Shown: positions 55,331 to 62,993 of the stretch, piece by piece | Numbering within the stretch: position 1 is the first letter of the stretch | Layout of the letters: each line of letters opens with the position of its first letter | DNA from: an uncultured Bacilli bacterium | GTDB lineage: Bacteria; Bacillota_I; Bacilli_A; RF39; UBA660 | Length of the DNA stretch: 64,000 nt | NCBI GenBank assembly: GCA_934096815.1 | Contig: CAKOMY010000002.1 | Location: 62,001 to 126,000, forward strand | Reading direction: 5' to 3' | Translations under genes and position numbers: made by a program | Notes under the pieces: model-generated | Told to the model about the DNA's origin: nothing | The model's input: the letters and a program-made list of their open reading frames with translations, nothing else | Databases searched by the model: none

Positions 55331-55795
55331 ATGAGAGAGTCAATAGGTGGAACTTGGATAGTTGGTCTTGTCATTGTCTTTATAGTAATATTTACTGGTT
55401 ATTTGGCATTATCAGTAAACTATTCAAAAGCTTTTAAAGTAAAAAATGGAATTATTACAATAATTGAAGAAAATGAAGGCTTGACTGATAAAGCCAAAGA
55501 TCAAATTGTAAAGTATTTAAATAATACTGGATATTATGTCTATGGTAGTTGTAGTAAAGTAGATATTGATTATGGTGATGATGGAACTATAAATGGTGTG
55601 CTAACAGGATATGAAAAACAAGGTACTGCAGATAAATACAAATATTGTGTATATGAAAGGACTATTTCTAATGATACTTTAAGTAGGAAGTACTATAGAG
55701 TAACTGTATTTTTTAAGTTTGATATACCAATACTTGATAATGCATTTACATTTCCTGTTACAGGAGAAACAAAAGCAGTTTATTTTGCTGAGTAG
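55331..55795 (+). CDS. TadE-like pseudopilin
   Basis: 154 residues beginning MRESIGGTWIVGLVIVFIVI, one N-terminal helix and a beta-rich outer domain with two cysteines, ending FPVTGETKAVYFAE. This is the layout of TadE/TadF minor pilins. The N-terminus resembles that of the preceding small protein (M-K/R-E-x-x-G). It starts 29 bases downstream of that gene and 12 bases before the ATPase-like gene. Confidence 0.55.
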   Translation: MRESIGGTWIVGLVIVFIVIFTGYLALSVNYSKAFKVKNGIITIIEENEGLTDKAKDQIVKYLNNTGYYVYGSCSKVDIDYGDDGTINGVLTGYEKQGTADKYKYCVYERTISNDTLSRKYYRVTVFFKFDIPILDNAFTFPVTGETKAVYFAE

Positions 55796-55807
55796 TAAGG
55801 TGATTTT

Positions 55808-56803
55808 ATGAATTTAGCGATAGTAAATGAAAATATTAATGTCTTCAATTCTTTAACAATTGACATTATAAAAGTGTTACATGGCGTCTATGATGTTGAA
55901 GATTTAAAGACAGAATTAGTAAATTTTTATTTTAATAAAGTAATTATTGATATAACTGCTGTTAAAAACTACTTTCTGAGTTCAGATTTATTTGAAGTAC
56001 TAAATTACTTTGGAAAAGACAAAGTAATTTTACTTTTAAATGGAAGTGAATTATGCAGTAGTAATAGGTTTTTATCAGAATTAGTTAAAAATGGATATTA
56101 TAATTTTACAAATAATGCTCAAGGAGTTAGTTTTTTAGTAAGTAGGCCTAATACTTATGATGATGTAAAAAAATATTTAGAAGTAGATACTTTTACTAGT
56201 GTATTAACTCAAAAAGTAGAAGAAAATAAAGAAGAACCAAAAGAAGTAGATACTTTAAAAATAAATGATGAAAAACAAACAATTATTGGAGTTCAAGATT
56301 TATCAAGAGGAGCTGGATCAACTACTTTAGTTCAACAAATGGTTAAACAGTTGACATTAAATTATAGTGTTAAAGGTATTGAAATTAATGGAAGAGATAG
56401 CATATATTTTAGAAATGAAAATATATTATCATGTATTGATTATTTAGAAGCCAAGGTTATGATTCAAGGAAAATTAAAAAATACTAAAATAATTATTCTT
56501 GATTTAAATTATTTTAAAGATAAAGATAATTTATGTGATGAAATAATTTATTTATTAGAGCCAGGTATTATTAGATTATCAAAATTTGTTAAAGAAACAT
56601 CTAATTTAAATGAATTCTTAGAAGGTAAAAAAATTGTTTTAAATAGAAGTGCTTTAAAGGATGAAGAGATAAATTATTTTGAACAAGAAACAGGTATTAA
56701 TGTATTTTTTAACTTAGGAAATTTTGATGATCGAAGGGAAAGATTGTTATCTGTAGATAGATTATTAATTAAATTAGGGTTTGATAAACAAGAAATGAAA
56801 TAA
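55808..56803 (+). CDS. TadZ/CpaE-like ParA-superfamily protein with degenerate P-loop
   Basis: 331 residues, cytosolic. The N-terminal about 140 residues look like a receiver-type domain (FNKVIIDITAV, then KVILLLNGSEL); the rest resembles a ParA/MinD fold with QDLSRGAGSTTLVQQM in the P-loop position and IIILDLNYFKD as Walker B. The usual deviant Walker A lysines are missing. TadZ/CpaE proteins position Tad secretion machines at the pole and often have atypical P-loops. Family placement is by architecture and context. Confidence 0.58.
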   Translation: MNLAIVNENINVFNSLTIDIIKVLHGVYDVEDLKTELVNFYFNKVIIDITAVKNYFLSSDLFEVLNYFGKDKVILLLNGSELCSSNRFLSELVKNGYYNFTNNAQGVSFLVSRPNTYDDVKKYLEVDTFTSVLTQKVEENKEEPKEVDTLKINDEKQTIIGVQDLSRGAGSTTLVQQMVKQLTLNYSVKGIEINGRDSIYFRNENILSCIDYLEAKVMIQGKLKNTKIIILDLNYFKDKDNLCDEIIYLLEPGIIRLSKFVKETSNLNEFLEGKKIVLNRSALKDEEINYFEQETGINVFFNLGNFDDRRERLLSVDRLLIKLGFDKQEMK

Positions 56804-56828
56804 TTTTACGTAAATTTCACATAAAAAA

Positions 56829-56857
56829 TTGACGTAATTAAAAAAATATTATAAAAT
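56829..56857 (+). promoter_or_regulatory. promoter of the second VirB2-like gene
   Basis: TTGACG (56829-56834), 17 bases, TAAAAT (56852-56857), with AAAGGAG before ATG 56886. Confidence 0.75.
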
Positions 56858-56885
56858 ATTTTTAGATGTAAAGGAGAAGATTTAT

Positions 56886-57215
56886 ATGGATTTAAGCGGT
56901 TTTTGTAATGGTGCAAAAGACATTATGCAAGTAATAGGATGGTTTTTATTAATATTTAAATTTACTATTCCAATAATTATTATTGTATTAGGTGCATTAG
57001 ACTTAGGAAAAGCTGTTACTGCTAGTAAAGATGACGAAATTAAAAAGAGCGCTAAAGCATTAGGAATGAGAGTAGTTGCAGGAATTATTATATTCTTAAT
57101 ACCTTCATTCATTATTTGGATTTTTGGTTTAGTAGCAGGATTTAGTGAAGCACAAGAATCATTAGGATGGCCAACTTGTGAAACATGTTTATTACATCCA
57201 AGCAAATGTAAATAA
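56886..57215 (+). CDS. VirB2/TrbC-like two-helix pilin-type membrane protein 2
   Basis: 109 residues, with no signal peptide. Two helices (WFLLIFKFTIPIIIIVLGAL and VVAGIIIFLIPSFIIWIFGL) around the loop DDEIKKSAKALGMR, then the Cys motif CETCLLHPSKC. Strongly alignable to the 54594 protein through the loop, helix 2 and Cys motif. Own promoter and AAAGGAG. Followed by a terminator, so it forms a single-gene transcript. Confidence 0.68.
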   Translation: MDLSGFCNGAKDIMQVIGWFLLIFKFTIPIIIIVLGALDLGKAVTASKDDEIKKSAKALGMRVVAGIIIFLIPSFIIWIFGLVAGFSEAQESLGWPTCETCLLHPSKCK

Positions 57216-57235
57216 TAATATGTTATCATGAAAAT

Positions 57236-57260
57236 AACAACTTTACTGTTGTTTTTTTTT
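57236..57260 (+). terminator. intrinsic terminator
   Basis: AACAAC (57236-57241), loop TTTACT, GTTGTT (57248-57253), then T. The loop is also the -35 box of the next promoter. Confidence 0.75.
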
Positions 57261-57270
57261 ATGATATAAT
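57242..57270 (+). promoter_or_regulatory. promoter whose -35 box is the terminator loop
   Basis: TTTACT (57242-57247), 17 bases, TATAAT (57265-57270). Start near 57277, about 30 bases before the ATG at 57307. Confidence 0.65.
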
Positions 57271-57306
57271 TTTTTATGAGATATTGTATTGATTGGAAGG
57301 TTAATT

Positions 57307-57684
57307 ATGAAAAAGATGTATATAATGATTATTTTAGTTTTGACTTTATTTAATTTTGCTAGTTTTAAGAGTGTTTATGCTGATGATCTTCCAACTAAAG
57401 ATACAGGTACGGAAACTGTTTCTTGTAGTAGTTTAGGAAATTTTAAAGGAGATTTAGAGTATATTTTTAAAGCATTTAAAATAGTAGCTCCTGTACTTAC
57501 ACTTGTACTATCTTCTTATGAATTTTTAATGGCAATAACTAGTAAAGCTGCTGAGGGATTACAAAAAGCAGGGAAAAAATTTGGAACAAGACTAGTTTTA
57601 GTTATTGTGTTATATTTACTTCCAACCATATTAAATTTAGTTCTTAATCTAGCATTTCCTGGTGCAAGTACTTGTATAAGCTAG
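57307..57684 (+). CDS. VirB2/TrbC-like two-helix pilin-type membrane protein 3
   Basis: 125 residues from ATG 57307 (GGAAGG at 57295-57300). Signal peptide (YIMIILVLTLFNFASF, then VYADD), a Cys, two helices (FKIVAPVLTLVLSSYEFLMA and LVLVIVLYLLPTILNLVLNL) and a terminal Cys. The loop TSKAAEGLQKAGKKFGTR matches the loops of the other two. It lacks the C-x2-C pair. Leads directly into the VirB6-like gene. Confidence 0.66.
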   Translation: MKKMYIMIILVLTLFNFASFKSVYADDLPTKDTGTETVSCSSLGNFKGDLEYIFKAFKIVAPVLTLVLSSYEFLMAITSKAAEGLQKAGKKFGTRLVLVIVLYLLPTILNLVLNLAFPGASTCIS

Positions 57685-57704
57685 TTAGAAAGGAGTGATT
57701 AATT

Positions 57705-60320
57705 ATGTTATTTGGATGGGTTATTTTAGACGCTATTGGAAGATCGTTATCAAGAACATGGTTTTCTATTTGGATATTTATTGATTCTATTGTATATGGT
57801 TTTGTATCAACAGGATATCAAGTTTTTTTATTGTTAAGCAAAGTATCATTTTATAATACTACAGATGACAAGATTTCTCAAATAACTAATAGGGTATATG
57901 TTATACTTGGCGTAGCAATGTTATTTGTACTTGCTTATAATATAATTTTACTTATAGTTAATCCAGATAATTTAAATGGAAAAGATAGCAAATCTATAAA
58001 AGGTCTTGCTAAAAATTTTGTTATATCAATTGTAGTATTAACGTTATTGCCAACTATATTTGATTATATGAATAAATTACAAAATGATATAATTGACTCA
58101 AGAATTATTGAAAAAGTCATTCTTGGCAATGATGGGTCATTGGAAAGCAATAATACCCATGATTTAGGGAAAGATATTGCCTTGATGGTTTTTTCTTCAT
58201 TTTATACTCCAATAGATAGTGAAGGAAATGTAGTATCATATTATCAATGCAAACAAGATAGTAGTTTATCTTCAAGTTGTGCAACATATGTCAAGTATTA
58301 TGAGGCAGCACAAAAATATGGAATTACTACATTTATTGGTGCTTCTGAATTATTTGAGGCTCTGTTTAAAACTGATGGAGTATTAGGGTATGGTGCTAAA
58401 GTTCCAACTATGCAATATTTATATTTTATATCAACAATAGTTGGAGTAATTGTTGCACTTATGTTTACTTCATATGCCATAGATATAGCCGTTAGAGTAG
58501 CAAAACTTGCATTTTTACAAATTATTGCACCGATACCTGTAATATTAAGAATAACAAAACCATCAGGAGGAGTATTTTCTAAATGGCTTGATAATCTAGT
58601 AAAGACATATTTAACCCTATTTTTAAGATTAATTACAATATATTTTTCAGTTGAATTAATTTCTATATTTGCAGATAATTTAAATTTAGGAGGAATTGTT
58701 GATAATTCTCTTAATTATCCAGTAATGGTATATCTATACGGTAGAATACTTATTATTGTTGGTATATTATTATTTGCCAAAGAAGCTCCTAAGTTGCTTA
58801 GTAATTTAGCTGGAACTGCATTGGGAGAGGGAAGTGGCTTCTCATTTAAAGATATTAAAAATAAATTTGCAGGAGCTGGAGCAACAGCTGCAAGTATTCC
58901 AATTCTTGGAAAAGGATTAAAAAGTACTTGGGGAGCAGTAACTGGTGCTGCTGGTGCAGCAACAAGTTCATTGATGAATAACTTACATGGTAAAAGTGGT
59001 GTTCATATGAATACTCAAAATGCAATGAAACAAGGAGCAGCTCAAGGATGGAAAAATGGTGGAAATCAATTTTCCAAACAAAAACAAAAGGTTTATCAAG
59101 AAACATATGGTTATGATAAAAAACAGGGTATTTTGGGTGGAAAATCAATTACTGATAAAGTAAGTGATAAATGGGGAAAAGCTTATAGTGGTGACCTTAA
59201 AAATGATGCTACTAAAGAAAATAAAGCTTATCTTAATGAAAAACTTGCCGGAGAAATGCCTAAAACTGCTGCAGATATTGGTACAAAAACAAATGATTAT
59301 GCTTCTAAAAATGGTGAATATAAATCATCAGCTGCATTTGAAAAGGCAGCTCAACTTGTAAAAGATGAAGAAACAAGGCTTAATACTAATTTTAGTACTA
59401 AAGAAAGAAATACTAAAATTAATGAATTATTATCTCAAATGGCTACAACAACTACTGATGCAAATGAAAAACGTGCTATTGATTCATATTTGAAGAGGGA
59501 TAGTATTAATGAAATGTATAATGCATCTATTTTAAGTGGTAATCAGGAAGCTATTAATAAAGTTGAAAATGATGCAAAAGAAGAAGCAAGGTCAGTTGTT
59601 AAAAAAGAAATTAAATCTATAGGACTTGATAAAGTTATCTCGGATTCTGGTTTAAAAGCAGATTTAGAAAGTAAAGCACGTGCTGCATTTGCAATAAAGA
59701 TTTCAAATGCTGGCGGAGATTTTTCAAAGCTTGACTTAAGCGAAGAAGATCAAAAAGAAATAACTAAACAAATAAATTCACGTGTTGAAGATAGTATTAA
59801 TAGAAGTGGTGGAACCGCTAATATTCAGTTATCTGCTGAAAGTCAAAATAGATTGCAATTACAAATGGATCAAATTAGACAAAATAATCCAAACTTACAA
59901 AGCAATGATATTGCTAATATAGAAGCAAAATTAAGAGATGAACTTGTAAAAATACAGGAAACAAATGCTGTTAAAAATCAAGTTATTAGTGATTACATGA
60001 TTAATTTAGAATATGAAACTCAAGTAGAAAATCATTTATATGAAGAAAAAATTGATCAAGTTAAAAAAGATGTAATGGAAAAAGCAGTTCAAAGTGCAAC
60101 CAATGAAATTGCCGCTCAAATGAAAGAATATGCTGAAGGATTAGCAAACGGAACATATAGTAATGATGTTACAGGTAAATTAGATAAGGCATATAGTGAG
60201 CGTTTTGTTAATAATGAAAAAGTTATTAATGATGGTGTAAAATCTAAATCTGATTATGATAAGTTTAAGGATGACTTTATAAAAGAAATGCTAAAAGATC
60301 AAAAAAATGATAAAAAATAG
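57705..60320 (+). CDS. VirB6/TrbL-like membrane protein with long soluble tail
   Basis: 871 residues. Residues 1-370 contain about six to seven membrane helices (for example YVILGVAMLFVLAYNIILLI, then VVALMF-type and YLTLFLRLITIYFSVEL), the VirB6/TrbL layout of a T4SS inner channel. Residues about 370-400 are a Gly/Ala-rich hinge, and residues 420-871 are charged, mostly coiled coil, with no membrane segment. That tail of about 450 residues is much longer than in classical VirB6. AAAGGAG lies before the ATG. Follows the third VirB2-like gene by 20 bases. Confidence 0.68.
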   Translation: MLFGWVILDAIGRSLSRTWFSIWIFIDSIVYGFVSTGYQVFLLLSKVSFYNTTDDKISQITNRVYVILGVAMLFVLAYNIILLIVNPDNLNGKDSKSIKGLAKNFVISIVVLTLLPTIFDYMNKLQNDIIDSRIIEKVILGNDGSLESNNTHDLGKDIALMVFSSFYTPIDSEGNVVSYYQCKQDSSLSSSCATYVKYYEAAQKYGITTFIGASELFEALFKTDGVLGYGAKVPTMQYLYFISTIVGVIVALMFTSYAIDIAVRVAKLAFLQIIAPIPVILRITKPSGGVFSKWLDNLVKTYLTLFLRLITIYFSVELISIFADNLNLGGIVDNSLNYPVMVYLYGRILIIVGILLFAKEAPKLLSNLAGTALGEGSGFSFKDIKNKFAGAGATAASIPILGKGLKSTWGAVTGAAGAATSSLMNNLHGKSGVHMNTQNAMKQGAAQGWKNGGNQFSKQKQKVYQETYGYDKKQGILGGKSITDKVSDKWGKAYSGDLKNDATKENKAYLNEKLAGEMPKTAADIGTKTNDYASKNGEYKSSAAFEKAAQLVKDEETRLNTNFSTKERNTKINELLSQMATTTTDANEKRAIDSYLKRDSINEMYNASILSGNQEAINKVENDAKEEARSVVKKEIKSIGLDKVISDSGLKADLESKARAAFAIKISNAGGDFSKLDLSEEDQKEITKQINSRVEDSINRSGGTANIQLSAESQNRLQLQMDQIRQNNPNLQSNDIANIEAKLRDELVKIQETNAVKNQVISDYMINLEYETQVENHLYEEKIDQVKKDVMEKAVQSATNEIAAQMKEYAEGLANGTYSNDVTGKLDKAYSERFVNNEKVINDGVKSKSDYDKFKDDFIKEMLKDQKNDKK

Positions 60321-60331
60321 GAGGATAAATT

Positions 60332-60652
60332 ATGGGGAATAATTCATATATAATTCCAGCTAATTCCAAAAATTCAATGCTAATTTTAGGAATGTTTAAT
60401 ACGGTTGATTTAATTATTTGTGGAACAGGTATGATAATTACATTAATATTGTTCTTTATAATAAAAGCTGATACCTTAGTCCAATCAATTATAATTTTAT
60501 TGCCCTTATTAACTTGCGTATTTTTGGTAATTCCATTACCAAATCAACATAATGTAAGAACATTTATTAGAAATATTTGGTGTTATTTTACTGAACAGAG
60601 GGAATTTTATTGGAAAGGCTGGTGTATTAGAGATTATGAAGAAACAAAGTAA
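60332..60652 (+). CDS. PrgI/VirB3-like T4SS membrane protein
   Basis: 106 residues with two adjacent helices (DLIICGTGMIITLILFFII and SIIILLPLLTCVFLVIPL) followed by a conserved-looking N-V-R-T-F-I and aromatic end (REFYWKGWCIRDYEE). PrgI-family proteins sit next to VirB4 in Gram-positive T4SS and take the VirB3 role. AGGAGG is at 60320-60325. Its 3' end overlaps the VirB4 N-terminal gene by 17 bases. Confidence 0.75.
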   Translation: MGNNSYIIPANSKNSMLILGMFNTVDLIICGTGMIITLILFFIIKADTLVQSIIILLPLLTCVFLVIPLPNQHNVRTFIRNIWCYFTEQREFYWKGWCIRDYEETK

Positions 60653-61187
60653 ATATAGTGAAGATTGGCTTCCTGTTAAGTCAATCAGTAATGGAATGAT
60701 TAATCTAGATAATGGTTGGATGGTTACTGGTATTAAAGTAGAACCTAAAAATATCTTTATTTTAGATTATCAAACTCAAAATAATATTATTATGAATTTA
60801 AGAAATTTTTATAGTACCATTGATTATGAATTTTGGCTTGTAGTAGCTGATAGACCTGTAGATATTAAAATGTACTTATCACAATTGCAACTTGATTTTG
60901 ATAATGCAGGTAATCAAGCAATTAGAAAATTAATTGGTGAAGATATTGAAAAAGCTGAAATGTTTTCAGGTAATCAATATAATGTAGTTGATACTGAATA
61001 TTACATTTTATTTAGAGATAAGGATTTGGAAAAGATTAATAAACATATTCAGCAATTAATTACAGGTCTTGCAAGTACTGGATTAATATCTAGTAAAACA
61101 AGCGATGATGATTTAAAATTCTTATTACAAAATTTCTTAAATGGTGGAAAAAAGAATGAATTTGGGACGGTGGTAACTAATGAGTAG
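60636..61187 (+). CDS. VirB4 N-terminal part (split gene 1)
   Basis: 183 residues, soluble, without a P-loop. It starts KKQSKYSEDWLPVKSISNG and contains IDYEFWLVVADRPVDIKMYL, the pattern found at the start of VirB4/TraC-type ATPases. It ends in an eight-base overlap with the next gene, which supplies the ATPase half. Together they total about 780 residues, the length of a normal VirB4, so this is a divided VirB4 made by coupled translation. Confidence 0.68.
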   Translation: MKKQSKYSEDWLPVKSISNGMINLDNGWMVTGIKVEPKNIFILDYQTQNNIIMNLRNFYSTIDYEFWLVVADRPVDIKMYLSQLQLDFDNAGNQAIRKLIGEDIEKAEMFSGNQYNVVDTEYYILFRDKDLEKINKHIQQLITGLASTGLISSKTSDDDLKFLLQNFLNGGKKNEFGTVVTNE

Positions 61188-62973
61188 AGCTAATTTAAAA
61201 AGCGAGATAGCTCCTAAAGGAATGAAATTTAATATTAATGATTTCTATATAAGCGATAAATATGCAACTATTTTAACTGTAATTAGTTATCCTAAAACTA
61301 TTTATCCTGGATTTCTATCAAATATAACAAATTTACCAGGTGTTAAGGTTGTTGTTAAGCATATTCCGATTCCTTTTTCATCAATGACTAAAATGCTTAA
61401 CAAAGAACTTGTTGATTTAAAAGATAGATATCAAAAAGAAAATGACCGAACACTTCAAGAAAGAATAAGACAAGATTATGAATCATTAGAAGCATTTACA
61501 CAAATGCTTGCTGCAACACAGGCTAAAATATTTGATTTTCAAATGCATATTATGATAACTGCTGATACTAAAGATGAACTTGAAAATAAGAAAATGCAAG
61601 TTAGAAATTATTTAGATAGTATGGGAATGAGAGGAATTCCAATGATGTTTGAACAAGAAAAAGTTCTTAAATCAATGCTTCCAATATTCCCTAAGCAAGA
61701 TATTGAAGATCGAGTAGGTATCCCAATTCCGAGTCCAACTATAGCAGCAATGTATCCATTTGTTTTCGATAGTATTAAAGATCCAGGTTCTAGTACCTTA
61801 CTTGGTGTAGATTTTTCAGGTGGTGTTGTTTTGTTCAATCAATTCTTATATCAAATGAAAAAAGAGTATAATCGTAATAATGCAAATATTATTATTTTAG
61901 GTACATCAGGTAGTGGTAAGAGTACATCTGCTAAACTTTTGCTTAGAACTCATATACGAAATAATTGTAAAATTATTGCAATTGATCCAGAAGGTGAGTT
62001 AGAAGAAATGACCAAGAACTTTGGTGGAGACTTTATTGATTTAGGTAAAGGTGGAGCTTATGGACTTATCAATCCACTTGAGGTTATTATGGATGCTGAT
62101 GAAGATGAACTTAAAGATGGGGCAGGGTACTCAGTACTAACTAGAACATTACAATCAATTAAAGCGTTTATGAAATATTATTATCCATCAATTGAAGATG
62201 ATGTCTTACAAATGTTTAGTGAGGTATGTCAAGAAACATATAAAAGATTTGGAATTGATTTTAATTCTAATTTTAGTGATTTTAAAGCAGAAGATTATCC
62301 AACTTTTGATGATGTATATTCAACTATTAAGGGTAAACTACTTTCAATGCCTGAAGCAACAAGAGAAAAAGATGTTATGGAACGTCTAGAACTTAGAGTT
62401 AGACCTTTTATTGGAGAATTAAGATATTATTTTAATGGACATACATCATTACAAGCAGATAGTAATTTTATCGTATTTAATATTAAAGAACTTATGAATA
62501 GTGATGCAAATATTAGAAATGCTTTATTCTTTAATATTTTAAAATATGCATGGGGATTATGCTTAGATAAATCTAATAATACAGTTATGTATGTGGATGA
62601 GGCTCATGTTTTACTAGGTGCTGGTAACGAGCTTGGTGCTGAATTCTTAGCTCAAGTTCAAAGAAGAAGTCGTAAGTATAATACTGGTACTATAATTATT
62701 ACACAACAACCAACAGATTTTGCTGATCCTAAGGTATATGTTCATGGTAAAGCTATATTTGACAATGCTTCTTACTATCTTGTAATGGGATTACGTAAGC
62801 AAGCGGTTGAAGATTTATCAAAATTAATAGATTTAAACGATAATGAAAAAGAAAGTATTAAAACATATAGTCAAGGTGAAGCCTTATTTGTATGTGGAAA
62901 TAGAAGAATGCGTATAAATGTAATCCTTACACAAGATGAATTAGATTCGTTTGGTTCAGGTGGAGGACTATAA
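61180..62973 (+). CDS. VirB4-type ATPase (split gene 2, catalytic part)
   Basis: 597 residues. Walker A GTSGSGKST at 241-249, Walker B with D473-E474 in MYVDEAHVLLG, and the RecA-fold sensor region TIIITQQPTDFADPKVY. The region before the P-loop (KGMKFNINDFYISDKYATIL) matches the middle of VirB4. Powers assembly or substrate transfer in type IV secretion. ATG 61180 overlaps the upstream stop (ATGAGTAG), so translation is coupled. Confidence 0.88.
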   Translation: MSRANLKSEIAPKGMKFNINDFYISDKYATILTVISYPKTIYPGFLSNITNLPGVKVVVKHIPIPFSSMTKMLNKELVDLKDRYQKENDRTLQERIRQDYESLEAFTQMLAATQAKIFDFQMHIMITADTKDELENKKMQVRNYLDSMGMRGIPMMFEQEKVLKSMLPIFPKQDIEDRVGIPIPSPTIAAMYPFVFDSIKDPGSSTLLGVDFSGGVVLFNQFLYQMKKEYNRNNANIIILGTSGSGKSTSAKLLLRTHIRNNCKIIAIDPEGELEEMTKNFGGDFIDLGKGGAYGLINPLEVIMDADEDELKDGAGYSVLTRTLQSIKAFMKYYYPSIEDDVLQMFSEVCQETYKRFGIDFNSNFSDFKAEDYPTFDDVYSTIKGKLLSMPEATREKDVMERLELRVRPFIGELRYYFNGHTSLQADSNFIVFNIKELMNSDANIRNALFFNILKYAWGLCLDKSNNTVMYVDEAHVLLGAGNELGAEFLAQVQRRSRKYNTGTIIITQQPTDFADPKVYVHGKAIFDNASYYLVMGLRKQAVEDLSKLIDLNDNEKESIKTYSQGEALFVCGNRRMRINVILTQDELDSFGSGGGL

Positions 62974-62993
62974 TTTAAAGAAGGTGTGGAAAA

